This document shows positions 38,314 through 46,191 of a DNA stretch of 64,000 nt, one piece after another; position 1 is the stretch's first letter; the number at the start of each line of letters is the position of its first letter. Both the position numbers and the translations under genes were made by a program. The stretch comes from Maribacter hydrothermalis. GTDB lineage: Bacteria > Bacteroidota > Bacteroidia > Flavobacteriales > Flavobacteriaceae. Where the stretch lies: positions 744,001 through 808,000 of the forward strand of contig NZ_CP018760.1 in NCBI RefSeq assembly GCF_001913155.1, given 5' to 3'. The notes under the pieces are model-generated. The model had not been told where the DNA came from, did not search any database, and saw nothing but the letters and a program-made list of their open reading frames with translations.

Positions 38314-39591
38314 TTAGCCTTTTATATTCATTAATGCCCCACCAATTACACAATCTAAACATTTGTCTTTTACACAATATTCATTATACAATTGTATATA
38401 TGATTGTGAATCTTTTGCATCCTTAATAGAAGCATTCAATTTTCTGAAATTTAATATTATACTGTTATCTTCCTTCTTAACATAACTTAAATCTTGAAAT
38501 AGCTTTTCGTGATCAAAAGTGCCTTTATAGCTTTGAAAACAGAATTTTAGCGGTATGATCGTATTAATTATTATTAAATCTAAAAAGGAATTTGAAATCC
38601 TCTTAATGCTTTTTTTCGATGTTTTCCCAAAGTTAAAATGAGTCTCCCAATATTCACTTGTTCCGACATTAAAAACCTCAGCCATATTAGGATGGTCCTC
38701 TTCAATTAGTAAATGAAACAAATTACTATTTGAAGAATAAATTGCACTTAATTGCGCAAGCCGTATTGTAGGGAAATTATGCGGTCTAAGTTTAAAAAAA
38801 TCAGGTGCTTTAAAAGGTGTATTAAGGCTAAACTTATTTTTTAAAAAAATATACTCTTTTAACAAGCTATCTTGGTAGGCGTCTTTAACTTGGTCGTTTT
38901 CCAATAATCTTGCTTGTCCCATAAATAAACTCTCTAAAGCAAGAGGCTTATTTTGTAGCTTCCTAATTATGGGAAAATCTATAGTTTTACCTAATTCTAT
39001 AAAGTTATCGCCATTTATTTTTGAGCCAAAATTTTTCAAAAGCATTAAAAACAAAACATGCTCCCAATCATTATTTGTATACGACAATAACTGGTTTATA
39101 AGTAAAGATTTTTGTTCTAATCTTTCTATAAACAAACGATCTAACCAATTGTTTTTCACAAATTCATTAATCGTATGAAACTCCTTTTCGCAATTTATAA
39201 ACTTATAGTTTTTTGAATCTAAAAGGGTTTTATAAGTTTTTAAAAGTTCTTCTGAAATATATTCTTTTAATGATAAGGTAGGTATTTGACTGCCGTCTTT
39301 TCTAAAAACCGATATATCATCTTCCCAAACGACATGTAATATTACATTGTCATAATTACAATCGTCTTGATGCTTATGAGCATACCAGTCTGAAGATTTT
39401 ATATGAATTTCAACATTACCCGCCCATAATTGTCCGTTTAATCTAAGCTTTGCATTAAAGAAATCTGGCCCACTTAAATGATTATGAATACCGGTACTTT
39501 CTACTTCTATGGTATCGCCTGTCTCCGTTACCAGACCATTAATTGGATATTTTCTATACATCCACATAAAATGAAGTAAATCTTCCCTCAT
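38314..39591 (-). CDS. DUF2851 family protein
   Basis: This 425-residue cytoplasmic protein has the DUF2851 hallmarks: MREDLLHFMWMYRKYPINGLVTETGDTIEV, HNHLSGPDFFNAKLRLNGQLWAGNVEIHIKSSDWYAHKHQDD and a Cys-rich end CVKDKCLDCVIGGALM. The N-terminal segment with GNVEIHIKSSDW has the look of a nuclease-like fold with acidic residues, but I cannot demonstrate a catalytic site. It leads a three-gene unit with PspC and the K+ channel. The function is unknown. Confidence 0.88.
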   Translation of the reverse strand: MREDLLHFMWMYRKYPINGLVTETGDTIEVESTGIHNHLSGPDFFNAKLRLNGQLWAGNVEIHIKSSDWYAHKHQDDCNYDNVILHVVWEDDISVFRKDGSQIPTLSLKEYISEELLKTYKTLLDSKNYKFINCEKEFHTINEFVKNNWLDRLFIERLEQKSLLINQLLSYTNNDWEHVLFLMLLKNFGSKINGDNFIELGKTIDFPIIRKLQNKPLALESLFMGQARLLENDQVKDAYQDSLLKEYIFLKNKFSLNTPFKAPDFFKLRPHNFPTIRLAQLSAIYSSNSNLFHLLIEEDHPNMAEVFNVGTSEYWETHFNFGKTSKKSIKRISNSFLDLIIINTIIPLKFCFQSYKGTFDHEKLFQDLSYVKKEDNSIILNFRKLNASIKDAKDSQSYIQLYNEYCVKDKCLDCVIGGALMNIKG

Positions 39592-39602
39592 GCTATAAAA
39601 GT

Positions 39603-39625
39603 AAAAAACCCGCTACAAAGCGGGT
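39603..39625 (-). terminator. Terminator of the rhodanese gene
   Basis: ACCCGC-TACAAA-GCGGGT followed by TTTTTT on the minus strand lies 23 bases after the rhodanese stop and about 12 bases before the DUF2851 start. Confidence 0.85.
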
Positions 39626-39647
39626 GTACTTTTTTAAAGAAAATGAA

Positions 39648-39956
39648 TTAAGCAGTTTCTCCCTCCCAATTCATAAAGCCACCTTGAAGGTTAAAAGCAT
39701 TATCAATTCCCAAGCTATTCATAATTTCGCAAGCTTGGCCACTTCTATTTCCAGACCTGCAATAAACATAATAATTTTTTGACTTGTCTAGTTTTTTAAG
39801 TTCTTCAACGAACTCCGTCCCTTTATAAATATCTAAATTAATAGAATTAGGTATTATACCTTCTTCAACTTCTTCTTCTGTTCTTACATCAAGTATTACT
39901 GCATTGGAATCTTTTTCTAATTGCTCTTCCCAATCTTGTTGTGATAAATCTGCCAT
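39648..39956 (-). CDS. Rhodanese-like sulfurtransferase
   Basis: This is a 102-residue single-domain rhodanese. LDVRTEEEVEEGIIPNSINL is the CH2A-like motif, and the active-site loop CRSGNRSG carries the catalytic Cys66. The C-terminal LQGGFMNWEG is typical. It likely acts in sulfur transfer in the cytoplasm; no signal peptide is seen. It is a single-gene unit with its own terminator. The physiological partner is unknown. Confidence 0.92.
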   Translation of the reverse strand: MADLSQQDWEEQLEKDSNAVILDVRTEEEVEEGIIPNSINLDIYKGTEFVEELKKLDKSKNYYVYCRSGNRSGQACEIMNSLGIDNAFNLQGGFMNWEGETA

Positions 39957-40067
39957 AGTACGCTATATTATTTTGTAAAAATAATCGAATTTTCCTAAAT
40001 CAGTAAGACATCAAATTTTTAACAAAAAATTAATCATCAAATGTTAGAAGATTGCAATAAATCAAAT

Positions 40068-40086
40068 TACATTTGTATATACAAAT
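40068..40086 (+). promoter_or_regulatory. Promoter -7 box overlapped by a palindromic operator, marR
   Basis: TACATTTG (40068-40075) fits the -7 consensus. A perfect 16-base palindrome ATTTGTATATACAAAT (40071-40086) covers the same spot and the expected start site, 12 bases before the marR ATG. This is a typical layout for autorepression by a MarR dimer. No TTG stands at the usual -33 distance. Confidence 0.6.
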
Positions 40087-40097
40087 ATTGTACATAC

Positions 40098-40544
40098 ATG
40101 AATGTTGAAGAAGTTATAAAAACTAATTTTGAAATACCTATTTATAAGCGTACAATTATTCATATGTCATTGGTTAAAAATAAGATTGACGAAGAAGTAA
40201 CCTTAAGTCTTAAACCGTATGATATTACTATCCAACAATTTAACGTTCTTAGCATTTTAAGAGGTCAAAAGGGAAATCCTGCAAATCTTTCAACTATTAA
40301 TGAAAGAATGGTGTCAAAAATGAGTAATACCACACGACTGGTCGATAAATTAATTCTAAAAGGTTTTGTAATTAGAAGTGTATGTAAGCAAAATAGGCGT
40401 AAAGTAGAAATATTAATTACTAAAGAAGGTCTACAGATATTAGAAAAAATTGATGGTATACTTTTTGAAACGGAAAAGACAATACTTAAAAATTTTAATG
40501 AAACTGAATTGCATGAATTAAATAGATTACTCAATAAATTTTAA
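40098..40544 (+). CDS. MarR-family transcriptional regulator
   Basis: This 148-residue winged-helix regulator has dimerisation helices at both ends. The DNA-binding core is PYDITIQQFNVLSILRGQKGNPANLSTINERMVSKMSNTTRLVDKLILKGFVIRSVCKQNRRKVEILITKEGLQIL, with the recognition helix around MSNTTRLVDKL and the wing CKQNRRKVEI. I use the ATG at 40098 because upstream codons overlap the promoter and operator. It precedes a YceI gene by 177 bases on the same strand; this pairing suggests co-regulation. No ligand can be inferred. Confidence 0.92.
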   Translation: MNVEEVIKTNFEIPIYKRTIIHMSLVKNKIDEEVTLSLKPYDITIQQFNVLSILRGQKGNPANLSTINERMVSKMSNTTRLVDKLILKGFVIRSVCKQNRRKVEILITKEGLQILEKIDGILFETEKTILKNFNETELHELNRLLNKF

Positions 40545-40721
40545 ATTAAATAACAAATTAAATTAACATTATACAACCCAGCAATTTGATAGTAATAATA
40601 AAGTAGGAGTAAAAGATATAGAAACCCATATAAATCAAAATTTTACAAAAGTTATATTTTCAAAAGAACAAATTATCACACATATTTAAATATATACACT
40701 AACAATTAAAAATTAAGAAAC

Positions 40722-41303
40722 ATGAAAAAATCATTATTAAGTTTAGCATTCGTTGCTATTTTTGGATTTAATGCAACAGCATCGACGCCTATTGATGGGG
40801 ATAAAAAAGAAATTAAGGCTAGTGAAAGCACCATAACTTGGAAGGGTTATAAAGTTACAGGGTCACACCATGGCTCTATAAATTTAAAATCTGGTCATTT
40901 AGAAATGAACGGTAAAAAATTAACTGGTGGTGAATTTGTCGTTGACATGACTTCAATCACCGTTAATGACCTAGAAGCGGGACAAGGAAAAGAAAAATTA
41001 GAAGGTCACTTGCAGTCTGCGGATTTTTTTGGTATTGAGAGCAACCCTATTTCTAAATTGGTTTTTACATCGGTAAAGCCTATGAATGAAAATTCATATA
41101 CCGTTACTGGAGATTTAACTATTAAAGGAATTACCAAACCGGTTACCTTGGTAGTTTCTATGTTTGAAAACAAAGCAACGGCCACTATTAAAATCGATAG
41201 AACAAAATTTGATATTAAATATGGTTCTGGAAGCTTCTTTGACAATTTAGGCGATAAAGCTATTTATGATGATTTTGATTTGGTAGTAGATTTAGCACTA
41301 TAA
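40722..41303 (+). CDS. YceI family periplasmic protein
   Basis: This 193-residue exported lipocalin-like protein has signal peptide MKKSLLSLAFVAIFGFNATAS. The YceI domain shows STITWKGYKVTGSHHGSINLKSGHLEM, GGEFVVDMTSI, LEGHLQSADFFGIESNP, VTGDLTIKGITKPVTL and RTKFDIKYGSGSFF. The family binds isoprenoid-like lipids. The position behind marR suggests stress or lipid-responsive control. It ends at a clear terminator before the trp promoter. Confidence 0.93.
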   Translation: MKKSLLSLAFVAIFGFNATASTPIDGDKKEIKASESTITWKGYKVTGSHHGSINLKSGHLEMNGKKLTGGEFVVDMTSITVNDLEAGQGKEKLEGHLQSADFFGIESNPISKLVFTSVKPMNENSYTVTGDLTIKGITKPVTLVVSMFENKATATIKIDRTKFDIKYGSGSFFDNLGDKAIYDDFDLVVDLAL

Positions 41304-41343
41304 ATTTTTGAGGTTACCTGAACAGGTAAATACACACAATTTT

Positions 41344-41380
41344 AAATCCCTTTGATATTTTTCTTAGGGATTTTTATTTT
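41344..41380 (+). terminator. Terminator of yceI
   Basis: AAATCCCT/AGGGATTT with a 14-base loop is followed by TTATTTTTA, 40 bases after the yceI stop. Confidence 0.7.
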
Positions 41381-41393
41381 TAAAGAACTAAAG

Positions 41394-41424
41394 TTTGATA
41401 GTTTAAATTTCCTTTTTATATTTG
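41394..41424 (+). promoter_or_regulatory. Promoter of the trp operon
   Basis: TTTG (41394-41397), 19 bases, then TATATTTG (41417-41424) is a full match to the Bacteroidota promoter consensus. The start should lie around 41430, only a few bases before the leader-peptide ATG. Confidence 0.85.
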
Positions 41425-41431
41425 AAGCTCA

Positions 41432-41488
41432 ATGAAAAATTTAATCGCAAAAACTTGGTGGTGGAACAACTTACGAAAAACATCGTGA
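41432..41488 (+). CDS. trpL: trp operon leader peptide with three consecutive Trp codons
   Basis: An 18-codon ORF encodes MKNLIAKTWWWNNLRKTS. Codons 9-11 are TGG TGG TGG (41456-41464). It starts just after a strong promoter and is followed by a terminator hairpin 29 bases after its TGA stop, before trpE. This is the classic layout of ribosome-mediated attenuation: stalling at the Trp codons when charged tRNA-Trp is scarce would free 41485-41495 to pair with the terminator's 5' arm. Identification rests on context and composition; the peptide itself is too short for homology. Confidence 0.9.
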   Translation: MKNLIAKTWWWNNLRKTS

Positions 41489-41517
41489 GCAAAGCATCAT
41501 TGTAGTAAAACTATATA

Positions 41518-41553
41518 AAGGCTTGTCATCACGACAAGCCTTCTTTATTTTTT
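41518..41553 (+). terminator. trp attenuator terminator
   Basis: AAGGCTTGTC-ATCAC-GACAAGCCTT is a perfect 10-bp stem followed by TTCTTTATTTTTT, ending 10 bases before the trpE ATG. A competing antiterminator is possible: GTGA (41485-41488) with TCAC (41529-41532) and AAGC (41492-41495) with GCTT (41521-41524). Confidence 0.9.
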
Positions 41554-41563
41554 AAAAGTAGCT

Positions 41564-42961
41564 ATGACCTATCCATTTAAAACATATCATAAAAAAATTC
41601 TTGCCGATACCATAACCCCGGTAAGTGTTTATTTGAAAATAAGAGATCGTTTTCCTAATAGTATTTTATTAGAAAGTAGCGATTATCACGCTAACGATAA
41701 CAGCTTCTCCTATATATGTTGCAATCCCATTGCCTCTATTAAGGCTGAAAACGAAATTATTATAAAACAATTTCCAGATGGCGTTACCGAAGAAATTCAA
41801 ATTACTCCAAAAACAGATGTTGTAGCTATTATAGATGCTTTCAGTAAAACCTTTAAGGCAGATACGAATGATTATAAATTCATTAACAACGGGTTGTTCG
41901 GCTATATGGCTTACGACGCCGTTCGTTATTTTGAAGATGTTGATCTATCTGTTAAGGATGACTCTATTCATATTCCAGATATTTACTATGCCGTGTATCA
42001 AAATATCATAGCCATAAATCACTTTAAGAATGAGGCCTACCTTTTTGCACATTGTCATGAAACAGAAAATAACATTCCGGAGTTAGAACAACTTTTAAAT
42101 ATTAGAAATTTTGCCACCTATAATTTTAAAATAGAAGGTGAAAGACAATCTAATTTAGAAGATGAAGAATATAGAGCGCACGTTGCTTTAGCTAAAAAGC
42201 ATTGTCAACGTGGCGATGTATTTCAGCTAGTTTTAAGCCGTCGCTTTTCTCAAGGTTTTAAAGGTGATGAGTTTAATGTGTATAGAGCTTTACGTTCTGT
42301 AAATCCATCTCCATATTTATTCTATTTCGATTATGGCGATTTTAAGATTTTTGGTAGTTCTCCAGAAGCACAACTGATCGTTAGCGAAGGTAAGGCTGAA
42401 ATTCACCCTATTGCCGGTACGTTCAAAAGAACCGGAAACGATGAACAAGATGCGCAACTTGCCAAAGAATTAAAGACCGACGATAAGGAAAACAGTGAGC
42501 ACGTAATGTTAGTAGATCTTGCCCGTAACGACCTTAGTAGAAATGGTAATGTGGTCAAAGTTGAAAACTATAGAGAAGTACAATTTTTCTCTCATGTAAT
42601 TCACCTCGTATCTAAGGTTACCGGAATGAAAAAAAGTGATATACCTACCATGAAAGTGGTAGCTGATACTTTTCCTGCCGGTACATTAAGTGGCGCGCCT
42701 AAACATATGGCAATGCAGCTTATTGAAAAATATGAAAAAACGAGTCGCGGATATTACGGTGGTGCCATCGGGTTCATGGATTTCTCAGGAAATTTTAACC
42801 ATGCTATCATGATCAGAACTTTTTTAAGTAAAAATCATAAACTACATTATCAGGCTGGCGCCGGATTGGTCGCCGCATCAAACCCTGAAAGCGAACTACA
42901 AGAAACATATAACAAACTAGGCGCTTTGACCAAGGCTTTGGAAATAGCTGAAGACATATAA
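41564..42961 (+). CDS. trpE: Anthranilate synthase component I
   Basis: TrpE converts chorismate plus ammonia to anthranilate, the first step of tryptophan synthesis. The 465-residue protein has the N-terminal feedback site LLESSDYH, where LLES binds Trp in known enzymes. The chorismate-binding domain shows RRFSQGF, NPSPYLFYFDYGDFKIFGSSPE, PIAGTFKR, ENSEHVMLVDLARND, FPAGTLSGAPKHMAMQLI and QAGAGLVAASNPESE. It partners with TrpG encoded next. It is preceded by the attenuator and followed by a GC-rich palindrome starting 3 bases after its stop. Confidence 0.97.
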   Translation: MTYPFKTYHKKILADTITPVSVYLKIRDRFPNSILLESSDYHANDNSFSYICCNPIASIKAENEIIIKQFPDGVTEEIQITPKTDVVAIIDAFSKTFKADTNDYKFINNGLFGYMAYDAVRYFEDVDLSVKDDSIHIPDIYYAVYQNIIAINHFKNEAYLFAHCHETENNIPELEQLLNIRNFATYNFKIEGERQSNLEDEEYRAHVALAKKHCQRGDVFQLVLSRRFSQGFKGDEFNVYRALRSVNPSPYLFYFDYGDFKIFGSSPEAQLIVSEGKAEIHPIAGTFKRTGNDEQDAQLAKELKTDDKENSEHVMLVDLARNDLSRNGNVVKVENYREVQFFSHVIHLVSKVTGMKKSDIPTMKVVADTFPAGTLSGAPKHMAMQLIEKYEKTSRGYYGGAIGFMDFSGNFNHAIMIRTFLSKNHKLHYQAGAGLVAASNPESELQETYNKLGALTKALEIAEDI

Positions 42962-42963
42962 AA

Positions 42964-42996
42964 AGCCTCCCCAACCCCTCCAAAGGAGGGGCTTTA
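42964..42996 (-). repeat. GC-rich REP-like palindrome, trpE-trpG gap
   Basis: CCCCTCC-AAA-GGAGGGG flanked by a TTGGGGAGGC tail when read on the minus strand. It belongs to the same family as elements at 43044, 43622 and 43703 and is very GC-rich against its surroundings. Confidence 0.8.
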
Positions 42997-43006
42997 AAAT
43001 GATATT

Positions 43007-43651
43007 ATGAGTAAAAATATAAAAATTAAAGAGCAACAAAATTCCTCCCCTTTGGGGAGGTTAGGTGGAGCTACCGTTTTAGTTATAGATAATTACGATA
43101 GTTTCACTTATAATCTAGTGCATTATTTAGAGGAATTAGGTTGTGAGGTTATTGTAAAACGTAATGACCAACTTACGCTAGAAGAGGTTGATGCTTTCGA
43201 TAAAATTGTACTTTCTCCAGGTCCTGGTATTCCTGATGAAGCGGGATTATTGAAACAAATCATCGAAAAATACGCACCTACCAAAAGTGTATTCGGTGTA
43301 TGTTTAGGGCAACAGGCTATTGCCGAAGTTTTTGGTGGCTCGCTAATTAACTTAGATGAAGTGTACCACGGTATTGCAACTAAAATAAAAATTACAAAAG
43401 AGGATGTTATTTTTGAAGGATTACCTAAAGAAATTGAAGTAGGCAGATACCATTCTTGGGTAGTGAATCCTGATTTACCAGAAGTTTTAGAAGCTACTTC
43501 TTTAGATGAAAACGGACAAATTATGTCGCTTCGTCATAAAACTTACGATGTTCGAGCAGTACAATTTCACCCAGAATCAGTGCTTACTCCACAAGGAAAA
43601 AAGATGCTAGAGAATTGGTTACGCCCCCTAGCCCCCAAAGGGGGAAACTAA
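43007..43651 (+). CDS. trpG: Anthranilate synthase component II (glutamine amidotransferase) with repeat-encoded ends
   Basis: TrpG supplies ammonia from glutamine to TrpE. The 214-residue class I amidotransferase has LVIDNYDSFTYNLVHYLEELG, LSPGPGIPDEAG, the nucleophile Cys99 in GVCLGQQ, and the His188/Glu190 pair in FHPES. The protein normally begins just before ILVIDNYDSF; here about 22 extra residues precede it, and residues SSPLGRLGG are encoded by a GC-rich palindromic repeat. The last residues, PLAPKGGN, come from a second such repeat. No in-frame ATG exists after the first repeat, so the tail is likely translated. The core is intact, and activity is expected. Confidence 0.95.
   Translation: MSKNIKIKEQQNSSPLGRLGGATVLVIDNYDSFTYNLVHYLEELGCEVIVKRNDQLTLEEVDAFDKIVLSPGPGIPDEAGLLKQIIEKYAPTKSVFGVCLGQQAIAEVFGGSLINLDEVYHGIATKIKITKEDVIFEGLPKEIEVGRYHSWVVNPDLPEVLEATSLDENGQIMSLRHKTYDVRAVQFHPESVLTPQGKKMLENWLRPLAPKGGN
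43044..43071 (+). repeat. REP-like palindrome inside the trpG 5' coding end
   Basis: CCTCCCC-TTT-GGGGAGG (43044-43060) followed by TTAGGTGGAGC. It is read in the opposite orientation to the element at 42964, making an inverted pair. It is translated as SSPLGRLGGA at the TrpG N-terminus. Confidence 0.85.
43622..43649 (-). repeat. REP-like palindrome at the trpG 3' coding end
   Basis: Read on the minus strand it is CCCCCTTTGGGGGCTAGGGGGC, the same family pattern. It encodes the last residues (RPLAPKGGN) of TrpG and runs into its stop codon. Confidence 0.8.
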
Positions 43652-43702
43652 ATGAAAAGATGAAAATTAAAACGAATAAAAATAAATAAGGAGACCTTTA
43701 TT

Positions 43703-43731
43703 CCTCCCCTTTGAGGAGGTTAGGTGGGGCC
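43703..43731 (+). repeat. REP-like palindrome directly before trpD
   Basis: CCTCCCCTTTGAGGAGG then TTAGGTGGGGCC, ending 2 bases before the trpD ATG. It forms an inverted pair with the element at 43622. It incidentally provides an AGGAGGT sequence 13 bases before the trpD start. Confidence 0.85.
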
Positions 43732-43732
43732 T

Positions 43733-44728
43733 ATGAAAGAGACATTAAATAAACTTATAAATCACGAAATACTTTCCAAAGAAGATGCAAAACGCATTTT
43801 GGTAAATATTGCAAAAGGTGATTACAATACAAGTCAGATTGCGGCATTTTTAACCGTTTATATGATGCGTAGTATTACTATTGAAGAACTTGAAGGATTT
43901 AGAGATGCCCTGCTGGATTTGTGTTTAGCAGTAGATTTATCAGCTTATAACCCTATTGATCTTTGCGGTACTGGTGGTGATGGCAAAGATACATTCAATA
44001 TTTCTACCCTAGCTTCTTTTGTTACCGCTGGTGCGGGAGTAAAAGTTACAAAACATGGTAACTACGGAGTATCTTCTAAATGTGGTAGTAGCAATGTCAT
44101 GGAATTTCTAGGGATAAAGTTCAGTAACGACGCTGGCTTCCTAGAAAAATGTATTGATGAAGCAGGTATTTGTGTTTTACACGCTCCCCTATTTCACCCT
44201 GCTATGAAAAATGTGGCTCCTATTCGTAAAGATTTGGCGGTTAAAACTTTCTTTAACATGTTAGGTCCTATGGTGAATCCTGCTTTTCCAAAAAACCAAA
44301 TGGTGGGTGTTTTCAATTTAGAATTAGCTCGTATGTATGGCTATCTTTATCAGAAAACCGATAAGAATTTTACCGTGCTACATGCTTTAGATGGTTATGA
44401 TGAGATTTCTTTAACCGGAAGCACTAAAACTATTTCTAACTACACGGAAAGCATGCTAAAACCATCTGATTTTGGTGTGAAGCAAATTAAACAAAGTGAT
44501 ATTGTTGGTGGAGATTCTATTGATACTTCTGCTCAAATTTTCCTTAATGTTTTACAAGGTAGAGGTACCGAACCACAGAATAATGTGGTTTGTGCTAATG
44601 CAGGTATTGCAATTGCAACAGTAAATAACCTAACACCTCTAGAAGGTTTTGAAAAAGCCAAAGAGTCTTTGTTAGGCGGACACGGATTAGCTGCTTTAAA
44701 GAAAATACAGGAACTAAGTAGAAATTAA
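43733..44728 (+). CDS. trpD: Anthranilate phosphoribosyltransferase
   Basis: TrpD joins anthranilate to phosphoribosyl pyrophosphate. The 331-residue protein has the PRPP-binding CGTGGDGKDTFNIST loop, the KHGNYGVSSKCGSSNVMEFLG anthranilate/PRPP segment and HPAMKNVAPIRKDL. I take the ATG at 43733 (MKETLNKLINHEIL); a GTG at 43724 would add three residues from the repeat. It continues the trp operon after trpG with an 81-base gap largely made of repeat sequence. Confidence 0.96.
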   Translation: MKETLNKLINHEILSKEDAKRILVNIAKGDYNTSQIAAFLTVYMMRSITIEELEGFRDALLDLCLAVDLSAYNPIDLCGTGGDGKDTFNISTLASFVTAGAGVKVTKHGNYGVSSKCGSSNVMEFLGIKFSNDAGFLEKCIDEAGICVLHAPLFHPAMKNVAPIRKDLAVKTFFNMLGPMVNPAFPKNQMVGVFNLELARMYGYLYQKTDKNFTVLHALDGYDEISLTGSTKTISNYTESMLKPSDFGVKQIKQSDIVGGDSIDTSAQIFLNVLQGRGTEPQNNVVCANAGIAIATVNNLTPLEGFEKAKESLLGGHGLAALKKIQELSRN

Positions 44729-44779
44729 AAAGATTGCTTTTTACCTTGTAAAGACGAGGGTATAAAGAATAAATGATGT

Positions 44780-45565
44780 ATGAATATTCTAGATAAAATA
44801 GTAGCCGATAAACGTAAAGAGGTGGAGTTGAAAAAATCGATTATTCCGGTTTCTCAATATGAGACTTCTGTACTTTTCGAGAGAGAAACGAACTCTTTGG
44901 CTCAGGCACTTAAACTTAGTGATACAGGCATTATAGCTGAATTTAAACGTAGGTCTCCGTCCAAAGAAAGTATTAACCAAAATGCAAATGTTGGGCAGGT
45001 TGCTAAAGGTTATGAGAATGCCGGAGTTTGTGGTATGAGTGTACTTACCGATATTAAATATTTTGGCGGGTCAATTGAAGATTTAGTTTTAGCACGTGCA
45101 TCGGTAAAACTTCCGTTGCTACGTAAAGAGTTTATCATTAGTGAATATCAAATAATAGAGGCTAAAGCACATGGTGCCGATGTTATTTTGCTCATCGCAG
45201 CAATACTAACAAAGCAAGAAATCAAAACATTTTCTGAATTTGCCAAAAGCCTAGGCTTAGACGTATTGTTAGAGGTACATAATGAAGCTGAACTTCACAA
45301 ATCTATTATGCCAAGTTTAGATATGCTAGGTGTAAACAATAGAAACTTAAAGACTTTTGAGGTTAGTTTAGACACTAGTAAATCTTTATCAAAACTGATT
45401 CCAGATGATTTTGTAAAGGTATCTGAAAGCGGAATAAGTTCTGTTGATGCTATCAAAGAATTAAAGCCTTTTGGATACCAAGGTTTCTTAATCGGAGAGA
45501 ATTTTATGAAGACTGATAACCCTGGTAAAAGTGCTATTGAATTCATTAAAAATTTGAAGAACTAA
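44780..45565 (+). CDS. trpC: Indole-3-glycerol-phosphate synthase
   Basis: TrpC closes the indole ring from CdRP. This 261-residue (beta/alpha)8 protein has the signature IIAEFKRRSPSKESI with the catalytic Lys, LTDIKYFGGS, PLLRKEFIISEYQI, LGVNNRNLKTFEV and VSESGISS. It is a stand-alone enzyme, not fused to TrpF; the two genes overlap by one base (TAATG), showing translational coupling. Confidence 0.97.
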   Translation: MNILDKIVADKRKEVELKKSIIPVSQYETSVLFERETNSLAQALKLSDTGIIAEFKRRSPSKESINQNANVGQVAKGYENAGVCGMSVLTDIKYFGGSIEDLVLARASVKLPLLRKEFIISEYQIIEAKAHGADVILLIAAILTKQEIKTFSEFAKSLGLDVLLEVHNEAELHKSIMPSLDMLGVNNRNLKTFEVSLDTSKSLSKLIPDDFVKVSESGISSVDAIKELKPFGYQGFLIGENFMKTDNPGKSAIEFIKNLKN

Positions 45566-46191
45566 TGAAACTAAAGATTTGTGGAATGAAACTGAATACT
45601 GCTGAAGTTGCACAATTGCGACCAGACTATTTAGGCTTTATTTTCTGGGAACCTTCTTCTCGTTTTTTTGAAGGTGAAATTCCCGAACTTCCACATACGA
45701 TAAATAAAGTCGGAGTTTTTGTTGATGCTGAGCTTGATTATGTTATTGATTTGGTAAGCAAACATCAATTACAAGGCTTACAATTACATGGTCATGAAAC
45801 GCCGGAATACTGCATTAAAATTGCAGCTGAATTAAAGAAATTGAATCAGAAAGTAGATATTATTAAAGTCTTTTCCATAAAAGAAGAATTTGACTTTGAA
45901 GAATTGAAACCTTATGAAAATGTATGCGACTATTTTCTTTTTGATACTAAGGGAAAATTACCTGGTGGTAATGGTTACACCTTTAATTGGCCCGTTTTAA
46001 AAAATTACCCTTCTACCAAACCTTTCTTTTTAAGCGGAGGTATTGGCCTTAACAATCTTGATAAAATTAACGAATTTGCAAAAACACCTGAGTCTAAATA
46101 CTGCTATGCCATTGACGTTAACAGTAAGTTTGAAGTAGAACCAGGTTTAAAAAATATTGAAGAATTACAAAAGTTTAAAGAAGCGCTATGA
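45565..46191 (+). CDS. trpF: Phosphoribosylanthranilate isomerase
   Basis: TrpF performs the Amadori rearrangement PRA to CdRP. The 208-residue TIM barrel begins KLKICGM, with the catalytic Cys in KICGM and the general acid Asp in [19 protein letters not shown], then [11 protein letters not shown] and [17 protein letters not shown], the phosphate-binding end. It overlaps trpC by one base and trpB by four (ATGA). Confidence 0.96.
   Translation: MKLKICGMKLNTAEVAQLRPDYLGFIFWEPSSRFFEGEIPELPHTINKVGVFVDAELDYVIDLVSKHQLQGLQLHGHETPEYCIKIAAELKKLNQKVDIIKVFSIKEEFDFEELKPYENVCDYFLFDTKGKLPGGNGYTFNWPVLKNYPSTKPFFLSGGIGLNNLDKINEFAKTPESKYCYAIDVNSKFEVEPGLKNIEELQKFKEAL

Noticed and set aside
43724..43732. GTG at 43724 as the trpD start
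   Set aside because: It would add three residues encoded by the REP-like element; the ATG at 43733 begins the conserved TrpD N-terminus.
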